DNA of 64,000 nt from Monosporascus cannonballus (taxonomy: Eukaryota; Ascomycota; Sordariomycetes; Xylariales). How positions within the stretch are numbered: the stretch's first letter is position 1; each line of letters begins with the position of its first letter. The stretch is taken from the NCBI GenBank assembly GCA_004154925.1, contig QJNS01000335.1, positions 1 through 64,000 on the forward strand, in the 5' to 3' direction. The translations under genes and the position numbers were made by a program. Below the pieces are notes generated by a model, which saw only the letters and a list, made by a program, of their open reading frames with translations, searched no databases and had not been told where the DNA came from. This document shows, one piece after another, positions 60,851 through 64,000 of the stretch.

Positions 60851-62335
60851 ATGCCGACCGATTCCTCACAACCACCACCACCACCACCACCACCAACACC
60901 CCCCGCACCGCCTGCACCGCCAGCTTCATCGTCTAATCCCGCGACCACAACCACAACCATAACCCCGACCTCAACCTCCAGTGCGCCCTCGTCCACATTT
61001 ACACCCGCGCCCGCAGCATCCCCGTACCCCTACGCGCACGCGCCCGACATAATCCGCGCGCACCAGAAGGACGCGTACTTCCAGGGCGTGCTCGCGAACC
61101 AGCTCTCGGAGCTGCACCGGCGGCTGCTGGGCGCGCGGTCGGCGCACGCCTGGGCCGCCGAGTCGTGCGCCCTCGCCGACCTGCTGTACCTGTGCCTGAC
61201 GACGCTGGTCGGGAACCGGACGCTGGGGGAGGAGTACTGCGGGCTGGTGCAGGTCGAGGAGGAGGAGGAGGAGGAAGAAGAAGGGCGCCCGTCGGACTCG
61301 GCGAAAGCTTCGGGGGCGGCGGTGAACTCCGTCGCCGCCAGACTCCCGGCGCTGTCCCGCCGCGCGACCTACATAGCCGGCAGCATCGTGGTGCCGTACC
61401 TGCTGTCCAGGGGCCTGCCGGCCCTGCGGTCGGGGATCCGGGCGCGCCTGCAGCGGAACCTGGGCCGGCTCGAGCGGCAAGAACAGCAACAGCAACAGCA
61501 ACATGCCGAGAAGAAGGAGGTGAAGAAGAAGAAGAAGAGATCCCCGCTGCAGTCCTGGTCCTACAGGTTCCAGTCGTACCTCCTCGCGCACCTGCCGACG
61601 CTCACGTCGCCGGAGCCCGTGTACGCGCTCAGCCTGGCGCTGTTCTACTTCACGGGGTCGTACTACGAGCTCTCGAAGCGCGTCGCGGGGCTGCGGTACA
61701 TATTCACGACGGCGCGGAAGGGGGCGCCGGCGTCGGGGGGCGGGACCGGCGCCGGCGCCGAGGGGGGCTACGAGGTCCTCGGTGTGCTACTCGTCGTGCA
61801 GATGGCGGTGCAGGGCTACCTGCACGTGCGCGAGACGCTCGCCACCTTCGCGTCCCCCTCCCCTTCCCCGTCCCCGTACTCCGGCCAGGAAGCCCGCCAG
61901 CGCGGCGCCCCGCCCTCCCTCGGCGTGTCCGTGTCGCTCGACGACAACGCGTACAGCGCGAACACCAACCTGCTTCCCGCCTCGGCCTCGGCCGCGACGG
62001 CCCCGTCCCCCTCGGCCACTGACCACCTCGCCCGGGCGACGCACACGCCGCGCCGCGCCGCGCCGCTGCCCGCCCACGACCTCGGCGCCGGCGGCGGGGG
62101 GGCCGCCATGCGGTGGATCAGGGGCGCGGCGCAGCGCAAGTGCACGCTGTGCCTCGAGGAGCTGAGGGACCCGGCGGCGACGCCGTGCGGCCACGTCTTC
62201 TGCTGGCCGTGCATCGGCGACTGGGCGCGCGAGAAGCCCGAGTGCCCCCTGTGCCGGCGCGAGGCGCTGGCGCAGCACATCCTGCCCCTGCGGGCTGCTC
62301 TTCCTCCCCCTTCCGCTGCCGCTGTTTCTGTGTGA
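60851..62335 (+). CDS. pex10: Peroxisome biogenesis factor 10 (RING E3 ubiquitin ligase)
   Basis: Single exon, 494 residues. After a low-complexity Pro/Thr/Ser-rich leader (about 1-58), the Pex2/Pex10/Pex12 N-terminal domain starts at PDIIRAHQKDAYF (65-77) and includes LHRRLLG, LTTLVGNRTLGEEY and YELSKRVAGLRYIF. The C-terminal C3HC4 RING is complete: C431, C434, C446, H448, C451, C454, C465, C468 (CTLCLEEL...CGHVFCWPC...CPLCR). Pex10 with Pex2 and Pex12 forms the peroxisomal membrane ligase complex that ubiquitinates the import receptor Pex5 for recycling. Unusual features are low-complexity inserts: an all-Glu run near residue 136, poly-Gln near 212 followed by a Lys run, and a Gly/Ala/Ser/Pro-rich linker before the RING. 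These make it longer than yeast Pex10 (337 residues). I see no reason to assume an intron. Confidence 0.95.
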   Translation: MPTDSSQPPPPPPPPTPPAPPAPPASSSNPATTTTTITPTSTSSAPSSTFTPAPAASPYPYAHAPDIIRAHQKDAYFQGVLANQLSELHRRLLGARSAHAWAAESCALADLLYLCLTTLVGNRTLGEEYCGLVQVEEEEEEEEEGRPSDSAKASGAAVNSVAARLPALSRRATYIAGSIVVPYLLSRGLPALRSGIRARLQRNLGRLERQEQQQQQQHAEKKEVKKKKKRSPLQSWSYRFQSYLLAHLPTLTSPEPVYALSLALFYFTGSYYELSKRVAGLRYIFTTARKGAPASGGGTGAGAEGGYEVLGVLLVVQMAVQGYLHVRETLATFASPSPSPSPYSGQEARQRGAPPSLGVSVSLDDNAYSANTNLLPASASAATAPSPSATDHLARATHTPRRAAPLPAHDLGAGGGGAAMRWIRGAAQRKCTLCLEELRDPAATPCGHVFCWPCIGDWAREKPECPLCRREALAQHILPLRAALPPPSAAAVSV

Positions 62336-62751
62336 TAACCGCGTACTTGGACGTGTCGGCATTGGGCAGGGACGGAGCAGAGCGAATCGTACGGGAGCGT
62401 TCATCCACTACCTGCGATGCGTCCGTCGCATTGCATTGGGTAGCGGGTCACGCACGCACGCACGGTTTAGAAGCCGAAGCGGAGATGACCCAATTCGGGT
62501 CGATGAAGAGCGACAAGGCATGTTGATGTTGGCGGCGACCTTATTACGAGCTACGAGACCGGAGGAGTTATGGTGCATATTACAGGTAGCGAGCATGATC
62601 CCACATGACGGTGGGACGACGTAGAAGGGAACCCCCCCTGGCGCCAATTTTCAGCGGACACTACAGTCCGTGGGCGTATTGGGTGGTGGACGAGACTAAT
62701 ATGTACGTCCTCGACGTGAAGACTGAAAGGCATCGCGAAAGATGCGGATTA

Positions 62752-62782
<31 letters not shown>

Positions 62783-63625
62783 TCCCACTGCGGAACTGGC
62801 AGCAGGGAACACCGCATTACTAGCTAGACGTGCGAAGTGAGACAGATGTGGTGCGCCAAGGATATCTTCACAATAGAACATGTAATATAGGGTACCTAGA
62901 CTGTTTTGATTCTAGCATGCAAGTCAAGTAGTACACGACCACAGGTTTTCCGATTGCCCATCGACAAGCAGAGCTTCCTCCAGCATATTACTACTCTATA
63001 CAGTAGAGACATAGTACAGGATTAATTAATAGGGGTCGAAACAAGATCGAGAAGACAACCCAAGTCGCAACCCGCGATGTGGCGTCAATACAGGCTGAAA
63101 TGGCACTTGAAAATAAAAGGAGATCCGAACAGCCACAGCGCTCGTCGCCTGGCTGTCAGCCGCAACGAATGCAGTCGAGCGCAAATCCTCAAATCAGACA
63201 AGAATGACGAAGAGAAATGTGAGAAGTAGGACCAAACTCCCTTCCGGCTCGTCAACATCCAAGGAGGCTAAACCGAAAGTACGCCTTCCTGTTTTGCTCC
63301 GTGCAAGGGCTCCCGAGTCCAGCCTCGGGAGCAAGAAGGGTTCCAGTACGCAACCGTACCATCCCGCGGTAGGTGTCAAATGCCCTTCCCTTTCCACTCT
63401 TCTAATTTCCGTTGCCAGCGACCCAAGGTATCATTGTTCCCATTTGACCAAATCAACCGCCATAAAGAACTCCGCAGGCCCGCCCCCCTATTCACGTATC
63501 CGTACAATCCTGCAATTGAAGGTTCGTAATGCAATGCGTCGATGAACTCCCCGTGGGAGCCATGCCAGCAAAATATGCCAGCTCCGGGTTTCTTGCCGGC
63601 CTGTAAATACTGGTTGATTGGCGTT
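62336..63625. other. Intergenic, no supported gene
   Basis: About 1.3 kb between PEX10 and the partial gene at the right edge. It contains a pure (AT)13 microsatellite. The frames 63204-63545 (plus) and 63376-63690 (minus) overlap, have no motif and are not called. Confidence 0.45.
62752..62777. repeat. (AT)13 microsatellite
   Basis: Uninterrupted AT dinucleotide repeat in otherwise mixed sequence downstream of PEX10. Probably length-variable between strains. Confidence 0.9.
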
Positions 63626-64000
63626 TTATTCCTCCTGCTCCTCCTGCTCTTCCTCCTCGAGGGTGAAGAGAACAATCTCACCGCGCTCATTCCGGCGCAT
63701 GCGCAATGATTTCCAGAGTTCCTTCTCTTCCTTTGCTTTGCCGAGACTCGTGCCGGCTTCGCTCCTCTCGCGGTGGTATTTCTTGAGCGCTCTATTTACG
63801 CTGCACCCCCGTTCGCTTTCCGGCCCTTTATCGCACAGGCTCAGGAACAGATCGGACCTCGGCCGGTAGACGATCATCTGACCAGACTCCTGGGCTTTGG
63901 CATCGCCGGAAGGCGCACGATACTCGATGAGCTTTCGTGCCTTCTCTCCGTCGGAGCGATGATGATGCTTTTTCTTCTTCTCCTTTGTCTCGGACGAGTG
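63626..64000 (-). CDS. Unknown protein, C-terminal part (5' end beyond window)
   Basis: The minus frame is open from the window edge (64000) to a stop at 63626, 124 residues, and enters already in frame, so the start lies outside. Sequence seen: a Lys/His-rich stretch (KEKKKKHHHRSDGEK), then MIVYRPRSDLFLSLCDKGPE, GCSVNRALKKYHRERSE, a charged helix-like region (GKAKEEKELWKSLRMRRNER), GEIVLF and an acidic tail of Glu/Gln. The charge pattern suggests a soluble, possibly nuclear protein with coiled-coil character; that is inference. I do not recognise the family. The ATG at 63877 is internal to the open frame and is not taken as the start. Confidence 0.6.
   Translation of the reverse strand, partial: HSSETKEKKKKHHHRSDGEKARKLIEYRAPSGDAKAQESGQMIVYRPRSDLFLSLCDKGPESERGCSVNRALKKYHRERSEAGTSLGKAKEEKELWKSLRMRRNERGEIVLFTLEEEEQEEQEE

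Noticed and set aside
60971..62404. Antisense and alternate-frame ORFs over PEX10
   Set aside because: Low-complexity Arg/Ala/Pro translations; the called frame has the full RING and Pex2/12 domain.
63204..63690. Overlapping plus (63204-63545) and minus (63376-63690) ORFs
   Set aside because: No recognisable motif; Ser/Lys-rich or mixed composition. The minus one overlaps the 3' end of the better supported partial gene in another frame.
1..64000. CRISPR arrays, bacterial operons, rRNA or tRNA genes
   Set aside because: No regularly spaced short repeats, introns show the DNA is eukaryotic, and no rRNA or tRNA signature was seen.

Overview
The window looks like nuclear DNA of a filamentous ascomycete, probably a Sordariomycete-type fungus. 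Short GT-AG introns with CTAAC/CTGAC-like branch sites interrupt GC-rich genes, the recognisable proteins are fungal (DAP1-like, KRE2/KTR mannosyltransferase, ERD1, PEX10), and a ~51 kb block is so biased toward A+T, with C-to-T and G-to-A differences between repeat copies, that repeat-induced point mutation (RIP) is the natural explanation. Species cannot be named from sequence alone.

Layout. (1) 1-2.7 kb: normal base composition, with one three-exon gene on the minus strand encoding a small secreted, cysteine-rich, granulin-like protein with a C-terminal membrane segment. (2) ~2.7-54.0 kb: a gene-free AT-rich block of dead, nested transposons. In order: a chromovirus I call alpha (copy 1, plus strand, 3234-9275); a second chromovirus, gamma (about 9800-22230, plus strand), split by a Ty3/gypsy element, beta (10963-17041); a truncated second copy of the 3' half of beta (about 22450-24645); alpha copy 2 (minus strand, 24648-31543); an unassigned decayed stretch with two 149/150 bp short terminal-inverted elements; a Fot1/pogo DNA transposon (37849-46899, TA duplication) split by a third chromovirus, delta (38058-45240, CTTAA duplication); and another unassigned decayed stretch with two 125 bp short elements. 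(3) 54.0-64.0 kb: normal to GC-rich DNA with four well-supported genes and one partial gene.

The gene-rich end is arranged as divergent and convergent pairs: DAP1-like (minus) and KTR mannosyltransferase (plus) are divergent, the mannosyltransferase and ERD1 (minus) are convergent, ERD1 and PEX10 (plus) are divergent, and a partial unknown gene enters from the right edge on the minus strand. The mannosyltransferase makes mannosyl transfers in the Golgi; yeast ERD1 retrieves Golgi glycosyltransferases and recycles the phosphate released by glycosylation, so these two neighbours work in the same compartment. DAP1 supports sterol-synthesis cytochrome P450 in the ER, and PEX10 is a RING ubiquitin ligase of the peroxisome import machinery.

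Every reverse transcriptase active-site box I could find in the repeat block except that of alpha copy 1 has an Asp-to-Asn change, and conserved Trp, Gln and Cys codons have become stops or Tyr, which is the expected RIP footprint. The most interesting items are the granulin-like tethered protein, the datable nesting of delta inside Fot1/pogo, the short RIP-spared palindromic elements, and a shared membrane-segment fragment found near both ends of the block (9.7 kb and 54.1 kb).
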